Translations under genes and position numbers: made by a program
Shown here: in pieces, positions 40,776 to 49,706 of the stretch
Position numbering within the stretch: the first letter of the stretch is position 1
How the letters are laid out: every line of letters begins with the position of its first letter
Assembly: GCF_900104665.1 (NCBI RefSeq)
Contig: NZ_LT629967.1
Span: 565,624-629,623 of the forward strand
DNA from: Traorella massiliensis
Lineage (GTDB): Bacteria > Bacillota_I > Bacilli_A > Erysipelotrichales > Erysipelotrichaceae
Length of the DNA: 64,000 bases
Direction: 5' to 3'
Notes under the pieces: model-generated
What the model saw: the letters and a program-made list of their open reading frames with translations, nothing else
Told to the model about the DNA's origin: nothing
The model's database searches: none

Positions 40776-41024
40776 ATGAAAAAGAAATGGCTGATCGTAA
40801 TCAATAAAAAAACATATTTGTTTTTATTGAGTATTCCGATAGCGTTGATATACATCGTGTATGATGCAGTAAATACCTTTGCAGTGAATGATCCGGATAT
40901 AGGGAGTTTTATATCAAGGATAGGAATTGTATTGCTTTTGGTTCTGATATGTATTATCTTCTTCGTCAAATTTAATACCTATTCTCATTGGATGAATCCA
41001 AATCATCCTAAACCAAAAGATTAA
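40776..41024 (+). CDS. Small two-helix membrane protein of unknown function
   Basis: 82 residues from ATG 40776, chosen because GGAGGAAATT directly precedes it. MKKKWLIVINKKTYLFLLSI begins a basic N-terminus and a first helix; a second helix (ISRIGIVLLLVLICIIFF) and a hydrophilic tail with HWMNPNHPKPKD follow. No family recognised. An AAGCAGCACAGA/TCTGTGTTGCTT hairpin (about 41,051-41,082) follows as a weak terminator. Confidence 0.6.
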   Translation: MKKKWLIVINKKTYLFLLSIPIALIYIVYDAVNTFAVNDPDIGSFISRIGIVLLLVLICIIFFVKFNTYSHWMNPNHPKPKD

Positions 41025-41537
41025 ATCTGCAAAGATATTGTGATGAGATTAGAAAGCAGCACAGATTGATTGTCTGTGTTGCTTATACTATCTTTATTGA
41101 AGTACATAGACGTGCAAAGAGTTGTAAAACCTATTGGTATATATAGTGAATTGAAGGTTGTCATGATATATAATGATTGAATCGGATACACAGGTAAGAT
41201 TGAATGTGTATTTATTTGATTTGAATCAGTGTAAATGAAATTTGATTATGTCAATGGTATTATGTGGATTTAATAGATAGTCCTGCAGTTGTATATACAA
41301 TAGTGCTGGGAGAATAACAAGAAGTTATTGGATAATACAATAAAGATTTGAGGTGAAAAAATGAATGTGTTCAAGCGGATCTTATTATCAATATATTAAA
41401 GAAGAAGTATTGTAAAGATAGTTATGGATCGTAAACATTTTTAGAAAAGAGTGCCTTAAAAGGCATTTTTATTTTATTAGGTTACTTTTTGTAAAGCACT
41501 TACATAATGTGGTAAAATATAGGTGGAGGATAAGAAA
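41025..41537. other. Gap without a convincing gene
   Basis: Apart from a hairpin near 41,051-41,082 I see no protein-like frame of useful length. A 12-codon ORF at 41361 with TGAGGTGAAAAA upstream reads MNVFKRILLSIY and faintly echoes the LILSIY end of the flanking tiny ORFs. GTGCCTT-AAA-AGGCAT followed by T (about 41,449-41,473) is a terminator. From 41,494 the sequence repeats the promoter and leader of the 40434 peptide gene. It reads as decayed, duplicated DNA. Confidence 0.5.
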
Positions 41538-41664
41538 ATGAAAAAACATTATGAAAGGGAAAGTAGACTTATCTTAAGCATATACATATGAACTTAGTAA
41601 AAAAATTTTAGATAATTTAGAGGGAAGTGAAGAACATGAAAAAAGATTATTTCGAAGCAATTAA
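41538..41664 (+). pseudogene. Tiny ORF, copy 2 (MKKHYERE type), frame broken after 17 codons
   Basis: ATG 41538, with GGTGGAGGATAAG upstream, encodes MKKHYERESRLILSIYI then TGA (41589-41591). In the +1 frame the sequence continues from 41587 as YELSKKILDNLEGSEEHEKR... to TAA 41662-41664, a clearly protein-like, charged helical segment. The joined product would be about 42 residues and would overlap the next gene's start by 29 bases, as in translational coupling. Confidence 0.45.
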
Positions 41665-41959
41665 AAAACACTCAATATTCCAAAAAGATTTTGTATTAGG
41701 AAGTAAAAAATATGAATTTCTAATACAAGGTAATCTTTATAAATTATTGTGGAGTCTGGATATTGTGCTCGTTCCCGTGGTTATATGTAGTTTTATATAT
41801 ATCATGCATGTGAATAAAGCGGAAGGATGGTATGATTTTATTATTTATGCTATTTTTTGTATATTAATACTCATTGGAATTGACTGTTTGGAAAAAAACT
41901 TTATACGAAAATATATATATTTTAGCAAAAAGGAGATTGTAGAAATAAAATCAAAATAA
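41636..41959 (+). CDS. Small membrane protein of unknown function
   Basis: 107 residues from ATG 41636; AGAGGGAAG lies upstream, and a GTG at 41627 is a weaker alternative. The N-terminal 45 residues are charged (MKKDYFEAIKKHSIFQKDFV). Two helices follow (IVLVPVVICSFIYIM and FIIYAIFCILILIGI), then a basic tail. No family recognised. A bidirectional terminator follows at 42086. Confidence 0.6.
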   Translation: MKKDYFEAIKKHSIFQKDFVLGSKKYEFLIQGNLYKLLWSLDIVLVPVVICSFIYIMHVNKAEGWYDFIIYAIFCILILIGIDCLEKNFIRKYIYFSKKEIVEIKSK

Positions 41960-42085
41960 ATATGTAAAGAATTGATTGTATGATTGCTTTTCACCAAGAA
42001 GATTTATACTTTGATGAAATAGCTTTAAGAGTGAATTAGTGAAGAACTATCATATACAATGTTTTCAGGGTTAATTCATTACTAC

Positions 42086-42111
42086 AAAAAGTCTAGAATA
42101 CTAGACTTTTT
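42086..42111. terminator. Bidirectional terminator
   Basis: AAAAAGTCTAG and CTAGACTTTTT pair perfectly around AATA. It closes the plus-strand islet and the minus-strand exporter operon. Confidence 0.8.
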
Positions 42112-42132
42112 ACTTTAAAATAAAGAGTAATT

Positions 42133-43933
42133 TTAAGCAAACTGACTATTGTATAGAGTAGCATAAGCACCCTTTTTCTTTAATAATTCCTGATGGTTTC
42201 CTTGTTCGATGATATTACCATGTTCCATGAAAAGGATGATATCAGCATCACGAATGGTTGAAAGACGGTGAGCAATCACAAAGCTTGTACGTCCCTTCAT
42301 AAGCTGTTGCATTGCTTTACTGATTTCACTCTCTGTACGAGTATCTACACTTGAAGTAGCTTCATCAAGGATCAGCATTGGCGGATTACATAAAAAGACT
42401 CTGGCAATGGTTAAGAGCTGTCGCTGCCCAACAGAAAGATTAGCTCCTTCATTATCCAGCATCGTATCATAGCCTTGTGGCATCGTTCGGATGAAATAAT
42501 CGACTTTAGCGGCCTTAGCAGCAGCAATGATTTCTTCACGGGTTGCATCAGCTTTTCCATAAGCGATATTTTCCGCAATGGTTCCTCCAAATAATCAAGT
42601 ATCCTAAAGTACCATACCAAAATTCTGACGAAGACCTTTACGAGTCATGTCGGTAGAAGAAAACCGTCGATTAAAATCTTACCACTATTAACTTCGTAGA
42701 ATCTCATTAATAAGTTGATCAGCGTTGTTTTACCGGCACCTGTACTTCCAACTACCGCAATTTTCTGTCCCGGCTGAACCGTAAAGTTAATATCTTTCAT
42801 TAACAGTTTGTCAGGACTATAACCAAAACTTACATGTTCAAAAGAAATCATACCTTTTGCACGCTCAAGTTCTATTGGCTGTTTTGTGTCTGCAACTTCT
42901 TCTTCGCTATCTAACAGTTCAAATGTACGTTTTTGCGGAAGCAAGTGCTGACTGAAGGGTATTGATCATAAATGAAGCCTGTGTAAGTGGTTCACCAGCC
43001 TGGTTGACATATTGGAAGAAAGCCTGTACGACACCTACGCTCATTGTTACGCTTAACATGGCATGTCCTGCGATAACCGCAATGATGGCTTGTGCTAATC
43101 TTGTAATTAAACGAATAAGAGGATTTACGCTATTTGTAAGGAAGTCAGCTTTTTGCGTAGCTTTACGGTTTAGTTCAGTATAATGCTGGACCTGTTCAAT
43201 ACTTTCTTTCTCATGATTGTAGGCTTTAATAATATTTCTGCCAGTATAGTATTCTTCAACAACTCCTGTTAGACTACCAAGCGTTTCCTGACGTAATGCT
43301 GCATATTTCAAGTTTTTGTTGGCGACAACTTGAGTAATAATGATACAGATCACCATAAAGATCAAGAAAATAAAGGTTAATAAGACGTTATAATAAATCA
43401 TTATTGCCAATGATCCAATAATGGTACCAATCGCTACTAATAGCTTTAATAAACCTGTTTGTAATGTTTCAGTGATCTTATCAAGGTCATTTGTAATTCG
43501 ACTAAGTATTTCACCGGATTTATTTTGATCAAAAAAGTAGTGGTAAAACATTCAATTTAGAGGCAATCTGTTTTCGCAAGGTTAGTGTCAGTTTATCAGC
43601 AATACTTGCCATAAGAAAAGACTGTAAGTAATAAAATAACCATGTAAATAAATATAAGATAGGTAAAGATAAGAGACTTTTTCCTAAAGTTTGCCACTGA
43701 ATTGTAAATGTTGTATTAGCATTTTGACTGGAAGTTACATTTTGTAGGATTGCATCAATGACCTGGGCGCTTTTAAATGGTGCATAGATTGATAAAATAG
43801 TATATAGGATAATGGATATTCCAACAATTGAAAGACGTAAAGACTGCGGTTTTAAATAAGAACACAAGCGTACTACAGTCTTTTTTGTATTTGTAGGGGC
43901 ATCAATATTTAACTTTTTATTGTTCATATTCAT
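42133..43933 (-). pseudogene. ABC exporter subunit (TMD-NBD), inactivated by five lesions
   Basis: The pieces together make one multidrug-type half transporter of normal length (about 600 residues). There are membrane segments from MNMNNKKLNIDAP on, Walker A GSTGAGKTT, signature LSVGQRQLL, Walker [13 protein letters not shown] and the H-loop AHRLSTIRD. The frame shifts at T6 near 43,543, at an A5 run near 42,935, and by one missing base after GAC GG near 42,658. Two stops follow: TAG where Gln and TGA where Trp is expected in MVLQDTWLF, near 42,600. Its start overlaps the intact partner gene by 17 bases. The heterodimer is therefore probably not functional. Confidence 0.9.
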
Positions 43934-45653
43934 CCTCCTTCTTTGTCTGAGAATTTACAATTTCTCTATAAACACTACATGATTCCATTAGCTCATCATG
44001 GGTTCCTTTTCCAGCAATCTTGCCTTCATTTAAGACAACGATCCGGTCAGCATGACGAATGGTACTTACACGCTGAGCAATAATTAAAACGGCAACATCT
44101 TGTGTTTCTTTTGCTAATGCTTTTCGTAAAGCAGCATCCGTTTTGAAATCAAGAGCTGAGAAACTGTCGTCAAAGATATACAATTCTGGTTTCTTTACTA
44201 AAGCTCTGGCAATAGAAAGACGCTGTTTTTGACCACCGGAGAAGTTAGTGCCGCCTTGCGCAACAAAACTATTGAGTCCTTCTGGTAAAGAACTGACAAA
44301 GTCACTTGCTTGTGCGACCTCTAATGCATGTTGGAGTTCCTCATCACTTGCATCTGCATTACCATAGCGTAAATTATCAGCAATGCTTCCAGAAAATAAC
44401 CAAGCCTGCTGTTGAACATATGAAATATGTTCACGTAAGTGATGCTGAGTCATATCACGGATATCTTTACCATTTAAACGTAAGCTGCCTTGAGTAACAT
44501 TATGGAAACGTAAAATCAATGAAGCTACCGTTGATTTACCGCTTCCCGTACCACCGATGATTGCGGTTGTTTGTCCTCGTTTACATGAAAAATCTAAATC
44601 ATGAAGCGTATCTTCCTGGGCATCTGCATAACGGAAAGAAACATGATCAAAAGTTAAAACATCTTCACTTGCTTCATCCTGTGTATCTGTTGTTACAAGA
44701 TCGACGATTTCTGGTGTATGTTCCAAAACGGCCTGTACACGATTGCAGCATTCTAAAGCTCTTGGCAAGGTCAAGATGATCATCTGCGCCATCATCAGAT
44801 AAAATAAGGCTAGCATCGCATATTCGATCAGTGCAGTAATATCACCGATCTGGAAATATCCGTTACTAATTCTTCCACCACTGATCCAATAAATAATAAT
44901 GATGAATATATTGATTGAAAAAAATGATAATCCATCAAGATTGGCAAACATCTGGTTTGTCTTAATAGATGTACCAGCATAATCTTCAAATGATCGATCT
45001 AATCGATTTTGTTCATCCTGTTGTTTATTAAAGGCTCGAATGACACGTACACAAGTTAAATTTTCTAAGATAACGGTACTCATACGGTCTAACAGCTTCT
45101 GTAACTTTTTGAATAAAGGTGAAGTCATTTTCATAATGCATATAGCTACAAGGATAACGATCGCTAATACAATAAGTAAGATAGTTCCTGCCATTGTATC
45201 TAAATGGAAAGTTAAGATGATGGCAATGATAAAGATGGCTGGGACAGGAAGTACCATCTGAATCACACTAATAAAAGCAGTCTGAATATTCGTAACGTCA
45301 GAAATGGTTCTAGTAGTAATAGAAGCTGTTCCAAACTGTTTAAAATCATAAACCGATAGCTTTAGTGATTTCTGATATAAAGCATCACGAATATCCTTAC
45401 AGACTTTAGAAGAAAGGACAGCACAAGTATAACCGCCTAAAATGGCTCCTACTCCGGAAACAAGTGAAGCGATAACGATCTGAATACCTGTCATATACAA
45501 ATTATTCATGGTACTGCCACTCGTTCCCTGATTCAACATTTCCGCAACAAGAGTCGGAATATATAAAGCACCTATAACATCTAAAAAAATCAGCAGTATC
45601 GTAAATATCAGTAACTTACGATAAGGTTTGATAAACTGCGTCATTAATTTCAT
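43917..45653 (-). CDS. Multidrug-type ABC exporter half-transporter, intact
   Basis: A 578-residue TMD-NBD protein of the heterodimeric BmrC/LmrC type. Six membrane helices lie in residues 1-320. The NBD has Walker A GGTGSGKST, Q-loop region, signature FSGGQKQRL and Walker B YIFDDSFSALD, where Asp replaces the usual catalytic Glu after the Walker B Asp. This is a degenerate site typical of one half of such heterodimers. I start it at ATG 45653 with AAGGAGG nine bases upstream; the frame extends to 45719 through the terminator. Its dedicated partner is a pseudogene. Confidence 0.9.
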   Translation of the reverse strand: MKLMTQFIKPYRKLLIFTILLIFLDVIGALYIPTLVAEMLNQGTSGSTMNNLYMTGIQIVIASLVSGVGAILGGYTCAVLSSKVCKDIRDALYQKSLKLSVYDFKQFGTASITTRTISDVTNIQTAFISVIQMVLPVPAIFIIAIILTFHLDTMAGTILLIVLAIVILVAICIMKMTSPLFKKLQKLLDRMSTVILENLTCVRVIRAFNKQQDEQNRLDRSFEDYAGTSIKTNQMFANLDGLSFFSINIFIIIIYWISGGRISNGYFQIGDITALIEYAMLALFYLMMAQMIILTLPRALECCNRVQAVLEHTPEIVDLVTTDTQDEASEDVLTFDHVSFRYADAQEDTLHDLDFSCKRGQTTAIIGGTGSGKSTVASLILRFHNVTQGSLRLNGKDIRDMTQHHLREHISYVQQQAWLFSGSIADNLRYGNADASDEELQHALEVAQASDFVSSLPEGLNSFVAQGGTNFSGGQKQRLSIARALVKKPELYIFDDSFSALDFKTDAALRKALAKETQDVAVLIIAQRVSTIRHADRIVVLNEGKIAGKGTHDELMESCSVYREIVNSQTKKEDEYEQ

Positions 45654-45671
45654 AATCTGATTCCTCCTTAC

Positions 45672-45698
45672 AAAAAAAACGCCCGGTTTAACCGAACG
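45672..45698 (-). terminator. Terminator/attenuator between marR and the ABC exporter genes
   Basis: On the minus strand CGTTCGGTT and AACCGGGCG can pair (45698-45680, two G-U pairs), followed by eight T residues (45679-45672). The exporter ribosome site starts 2-3 bases after the T-run, so any transcript reaching the exporter must read through. This suggests attenuation control. Confidence 0.7.
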
Positions 45699-45749
45699 CA
45701 CTCGACATCTTCTCGACATTACAATTGCGATTGCAAGTCCTCCGATGAA

Positions 45750-46217
45750 CTATTCTGATTTATTTCTATAATTTTGGATTGCTGCTGATAACAGCGTTTT
45801 ATACTTATAAATAAGTTCTGTCAGTTGTTTTTGTTCTTCATGACTCATCTTTTTCCAAACATCTTCCTCAAGTTTATGCATGTGTGAAATTTCTTTCTTT
45901 ACAAACTTCTCTCCTTCTTCAGTAAGAAATATTTGTTTCGTTCGTAAATCCTCATCCATAACTTCTAAACGAATCAAACCTCTATTTCTTAATTGTTTGA
46001 ATGCTGAATTGACTGTCTGACGGCTTAAAGAAAGATGTTCACAGATACCATGCTGAGTAGAAATACCTTCATGAATCATTAATAAAGCCCAATATTCAGT
46101 AGTAGATAATCCACAAAGCTTAGGAAAGGTATCATAAACACTTTCTAAATCCTTATAGGTATCACGAAAGAGCTTTACTTGTTCATAATCTGGTTTATCT
46201 TTCACAAGAGTTTTCAC
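45750..46217 (-). CDS. MarR family transcriptional regulator
   Basis: A 155-residue winged-helix dimer protein. The HTH and wing are LSTTEYWALLMIHEGISTQ, HLSLSRQTVNSAFKQL and RNRGLIRLEVMDEDLRTKQIFLTEEG. The end helices form the dimer interface. CGGAGGTGAAAAC precedes the ATG. It is the first gene of the exporter operon and likely represses it, releasing upon binding a drug or phenolic ligand. An imperfect inverted repeat in its promoter is a candidate autoregulatory operator. Confidence 0.92.
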   Translation of the reverse strand: MKTLVKDKPDYEQVKLFRDTYKDLESVYDTFPKLCGLSTTEYWALLMIHEGISTQHGICEHLSLSRQTVNSAFKQLRNRGLIRLEVMDEDLRTKQIFLTEEGEKFVKKEISHMHKLEEDVWKKMSHEEQKQLTELIYKYKTLLSAAIQNYRNKSE

Positions 46218-46222
46218 CTCCG

Positions 46223-46290
46223 ATTGTCCGAACTCATACTGTATTAAATCGGATAATGATGAATTATGCTCCTTTTCAATTGAATGTCAA
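46223..46290 (-). promoter_or_regulatory. marR promoter and candidate operator
   Basis: On the minus strand TTGACA (46290-46285), a 16-base spacer and CATAAT (46268-46263) make a good promoter. Downstream, ATTGTCCGA (46223-46231) and TCGGATAAT (46249-46257) form a 9-bp inverted repeat with one mismatch, overlapping the predicted start site: a likely MarR-type operator. Confidence 0.6.
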
Positions 46291-46394
46291 TGATAATTTA
46301 TATTTTAATCATAATGCATATAAAAAAATGAAAGAAAATCAAAAATACCTTCTATTTAAAGGATTTAATGAATTTCTTTCATTGATGATATGAT

Positions 46395-47384
46395 TTATTT
46401 ACTCATGATAGATTGAATATTTTTTAAACGAATTGAAATAGTACCATCATGTTCACTAACAAACTCAACAAATTCTCTACTGCTCATATAATCAATAGGG
46501 ATGGTAATTTCAATGCCGTTATCTGTTTTGATTTTTTGAGTTTTTTGCTGTTTGCTTAATTTTATATTTTCGACATTGACTGTTTCTTCAATTCCTTGTT
46601 TTTTTAATTCTTCTTTAAATTCACTTTGAGCAATAGGATTTTCAAATAACAATTCCGCAAGCTCATTCGTTTCTATTTGATTTCCTTCTTCAACCCTTTC
46701 CTTAATGGCTGTTTTTAAAGCAGGAAGGGTTTTTAATTCGTCCATTTGATATTTATTTGTAAGGTTTTCAACGCATTCGTGAATGGCGGATATAGCTTCT
46801 TTATAGCTGGGTTTTGCTTTGCATGAAAGAATATCTTCTAATACATAACGCTTTGTAGTCTGGAAAATATAAGGATTTTCAATGAGCTGTAAATGAGAAG
46901 TGGCATATTCTACGATAAAAATTCTGTCCTCTTTCATGATATTGCTTGAAAAAAGAGTTTTATATAATATGAAGTCATTTTGAATCTGTGTATCATCACT
47001 ATGTGTCGCATGAGTAAGTTTAGAAAAATTGACATTATCGATACCAACCAGGTAGCGAATATCTTCATGTTTAACTTCCGCAAAGATAAAATCGCTGGTT
47101 TGAAAAAGGTTCCATTTTCTTTTTTCTTCAAAAATATGATTTGCAATCTGTACGGAGAGCTTTACAAAATCATTGGGATTTGTCTTATAGTCAAAGATCC
47201 ATTGTTCTACAGGACTGTTGAGAAAATGAGCTTCTTTTTTATTTTGACTATTAAAGATTTTTTTGAGTTTGCTTTCTATATGAGGATAGATGTCTTCATT
47301 CATTTTTTCAATTTCACAATCACTGGGTACAAAGATATTTTGCTGGGTATCCATGATGTGAAGGATTAGTTTAAGTATTTCCAT
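46395..47384 (-). CDS. Nucleoid-associated protein (NdpA/YejK family)
   Basis: A 329-residue protein of the 37-kDa nucleoid-associated family. Typical parts are FAEVKHEDIRYLVGIDN in the N-terminal domain and YKEAISAIHECVENLTNKY and LPALKTAIKERVEEGN further on. The C-terminal half ends with IEITIPIDYMSSREFVEF. The family binds DNA in the nucleoid; in Firmicutes no function is established. It is a single gene on the minus strand. Confidence 0.8.
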   Translation of the reverse strand: MEILKLILHIMDTQQNIFVPSDCEIEKMNEDIYPHIESKLKKIFNSQNKKEAHFLNSPVEQWIFDYKTNPNDFVKLSVQIANHIFEEKRKWNLFQTSDFIFAEVKHEDIRYLVGIDNVNFSKLTHATHSDDTQIQNDFILYKTLFSSNIMKEDRIFIVEYATSHLQLIENPYIFQTTKRYVLEDILSCKAKPSYKEAISAIHECVENLTNKYQMDELKTLPALKTAIKERVEEGNQIETNELAELLFENPIAQSEFKEELKKQGIEETVNVENIKLSKQQKTQKIKTDNGIEITIPIDYMSSREFVEFVSEHDGTISIRLKNIQSIMSK

Positions 47385-47534
47385 AAATGCTCCTTTACGT
47401 GCTTTTTATAGTAACATATCTCAAAGGGTGTTTGCAAACTTGAAAATGCTAGTGAATGTTTAATAACGATTATAGGTAAGCATCATGATAAAATAAAATT
47501 AAGAAAAGATACAAAATGAATCGTGAGGAATCAT

Positions 47535-47624
47535 ATGCTTATAATTAATGCACTGGAATTAGTTATCATTATTGCTTTGCTGGTTATTTTGATACTAGGC
47601 TTATTTCCAAATAATAAAAATTAA
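47535..47624 (+). CDS. 29-residue single-span membrane protein candidate
   Basis: ATG 47535 has GTGAGGAATCAT directly upstream. The 29 residues start MLIINALELVIIIALLVILI, one transmembrane helix, then a short polar end (PNNKN). The overall shape resembles the minus-strand 29-residue ORF at 19658, but the sequences are different. Lies alone between the NdpA-like gene and the HAD gene. The function is unknown. Confidence 0.45.
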   Translation: MLIINALELVIIIALLVILILGLFPNNKN

Positions 47625-47792
47625 TGGTTTGAATGATTTTATGATCTGTTTATATGGTGATATATGAAGAAGAGGACTGTTTTGCCCTCTATTTATTGTT
47701 TTTCGATTTCGTTTAATAGTATAATTGATTTGAGTGATAGAAAGGAAAGTGATGGAGTGTGTTTTAAATGCACTAATATCATCAAGGTGAGT

Positions 47793-48422
47793 ATGAAAAA
47801 ATGCATTATTTTTGATATGGATGGTACTTTATGGGATTCTAGTGCCTCTGTTCTTGCTGCTGGAAATGAAGTGATTGAAAAAAAGTTAGGGATCAAAAAT
47901 TATTTGAATCAGGATATCATGAATCAGGTCATGGGACTTGAAATTGAAGAGATTGCAGATATCTACTTTCCACAGTTAAATCGTGATGAAAGATTGAAGC
48001 TGACTTTGGAATGTCTGGAGAATGAAAATAAATATATATCAAAACATGGTGGAATTCTTTATGAGGGAGTGGAGGAAACACTTGAAAAGCTTTCTCAAAA
48101 ACATGATCTGATGATCGTGACCAATGCGCAGGATGGCTATGTAGAAGCGATGTTTGCAGCTCATCCTTTGAAAAAATACTTTAAGGATTATGAAACACAT
48201 GGCCGGACAGGACTTGTAAAGGGTGAAAACATCAAACTGATCATGCGTCGTAATCATTATGATCATGCTTATTATGTAGGAGATACGATGAAAGATTTTG
48301 AGGCTTGTGAGTTTGCCGGCATACCGATGATTTATGCATCTTACGGCTTTGGAAAGGTAGAAAAAGCATGGAAGACGATCAATCAATTTTCTGAATTATT
48401 AGATTTATTTGAAGGCATGTGA
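47793..48422 (+). CDS. HAD-IA hydrolase (phosphoglycolate phosphatase-like)
   Basis: 209 residues from ATG 47793, preceded by AAGGTGAGT; the frame upstream to 47664 lacks a good site and reads unlike the family. Motif I is FDMDGTLWDS, a helical cap follows, motif II is IVTNAQ and motif IV is YYVGDTMKDFEACEFAGI. HAD-IA members hydrolyse small phosphates such as phosphoglycolate; the substrate is open. It lies upstream of pgk, which has its own promoter. Confidence 0.9.
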   Translation: MKKCIIFDMDGTLWDSSASVLAAGNEVIEKKLGIKNYLNQDIMNQVMGLEIEEIADIYFPQLNRDERLKLTLECLENENKYISKHGGILYEGVEETLEKLSQKHDLMIVTNAQDGYVEAMFAAHPLKKYFKDYETHGRTGLVKGENIKLIMRRNHYDHAYYVGDTMKDFEACEFAGIPMIYASYGFGKVEKAWKTINQFSELLDLFEGM

Positions 48423-48449
48423 TTTTGATAACAAAGATGCATTGAAATG

Positions 48450-48478
48450 TTGAGTCAAAAAAATTTTAGTGGTATAAT
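48450..48478 (+). promoter_or_regulatory. pgk promoter
   Basis: TTGAGT (48450-48455), 17-base spacer and TATAAT (48473-48478) in an extended TGGTATAAT context, with a GAGGAGG ribosome site before ATG 48508. A strong housekeeping promoter is expected. Confidence 0.8.
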
Positions 48479-48507
48479 AGGGACGAAATAGAGGAGGATT
48501 TTTAGTT

Positions 48508-49704
48508 ATGGCTAAAAGAACAGTCAAAGATTTAGATGTTGCTGGAAAACGCGTCATTGTTCGTGTTGACTTCAACGTTCCTAGAAAAGACGGTGTTATT
48601 ACTAATGACAACCGTATCATGGCCGCTTTACCTACAATTAATTACTTAATTGAAAACAAAGCAAAAGTTATTTTAATGTCTCACTTAGGAAAGGTTGATC
48701 ACAAAGACCCTGAAAAGTGTGAAGCTGACAAGAAGAAAAACGATATGGCAGTCGTAGCCAAGAGACTGGCAGAAGTTGTAGATACAAAGGTTACATTCGT
48801 ACCTGTTACTCGTGGTGAAGAACTTGAAAAAGCAGTTGCTGATTTGAAAGATGGCGAAATCGTATTAGTTCAGAATACACGCTATGAAAAAGGCGAAAGC
48901 AAGAATGATCCTGAATTAGGTAAATACTGGGCAAGCCTTGGTGATTTATTCGTAGAAGATGCATTTGGTTCAGTACACCGTGCTCATGCTTCTACAGCTG
49001 GTATTCCTACTCACTTGCCAAGTGCATTAGGATTCCTTGTTGAAAAAGAAGTGAAGATGTTAGGTGCTGCTGTTGATACACCTGTTCATCCATTTGTTGC
49101 TATTATTGGTGGTGCAAAAGTATCTGATAAGATTGCAGTCGTTGACAACTTATTGAAGATTGCTGATAAAGTCATCATCGGTGGTGGTATGGCTTATACA
49201 TTCTTAAAAGCTAAGGGATATGAAGTTGGTCAGTCATTGCTTGAAGAAGACCGCATTGAAATGGCTAAGGAATATCTTGAAAAAGCAGGCGATAAGCTTG
49301 TATTGCCAATTGATAATGTCGTAGCTGATAAATTTGCAGAAGATGCAAACACTAAAGTTGTTGATTCTGATAAGATTCCAGCTGACTGGCAGGGTCTTGA
49401 TATCGGACCTAAGACAGTTGAGCTTTATAGAGAAACGTTGAAGGGTGCTAAGACAGTTGTATGGAATGGTCCAATGGGCGTATTTGAAATGAAACCATTC
49501 GCAAATGGTACATTAGAAGTATGCAAGGCTATTTCTGAATTGCCGGATGCTACTACAGTTATCGGTGGTGGAGATTCTGCTGCTGCAGCTATTCAGCTTG
49601 GCTTTGGTGATAAATTCTCTCACATCTCTACAGGTGGAGGAGCATCACTTGAATACATGGAAGGAAAGGTATTACCGGGAATTGCGGTAATTGAAGATAA
49701 GTAA
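48508..49704 (+). CDS. pgk: Phosphoglycerate kinase
   Basis: A 398-residue glycolytic enzyme moving phosphate from 1,3-bisphosphoglycerate to [14 protein letters not shown] at the N-terminus, [30 protein letters not shown] and the C-terminal nucleotide site NGPMGVFEM and IGGGDSAAA are all present. It is followed after 2 bases by tpiA, so the two are one operon. Codon use is strongly biased, as for highly expressed genes. Confidence 0.98.
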   Translation: MAKRTVKDLDVAGKRVIVRVDFNVPRKDGVITNDNRIMAALPTINYLIENKAKVILMSHLGKVDHKDPEKCEADKKKNDMAVVAKRLAEVVDTKVTFVPVTRGEELEKAVADLKDGEIVLVQNTRYEKGESKNDPELGKYWASLGDLFVEDAFGSVHRAHASTAGIPTHLPSALGFLVEKEVKMLGAAVDTPVHPFVAIIGGAKVSDKIAVVDNLLKIADKVIIGGGMAYTFLKAKGYEVGQSLLEEDRIEMAKEYLEKAGDKLVLPIDNVVADKFAEDANTKVVDSDKIPADWQGLDIGPKTVELYRETLKGAKTVVWNGPMGVFEMKPFANGTLEVCKAISELPDATTVIGGGDSAAAAIQLGFGDKFSHISTGGGASLEYMEGKVLPGIAVIEDK

Positions 49705-49706
49705 TT

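Noticed and set aside
45654-45719. Twenty-two-residue N-terminal extension of the intact exporter half
   Set aside because: The Arg-rich stretch is unlike exporter N-termini and passes through the terminator; the proper site is before 45653. It is kept only as a possible leader.
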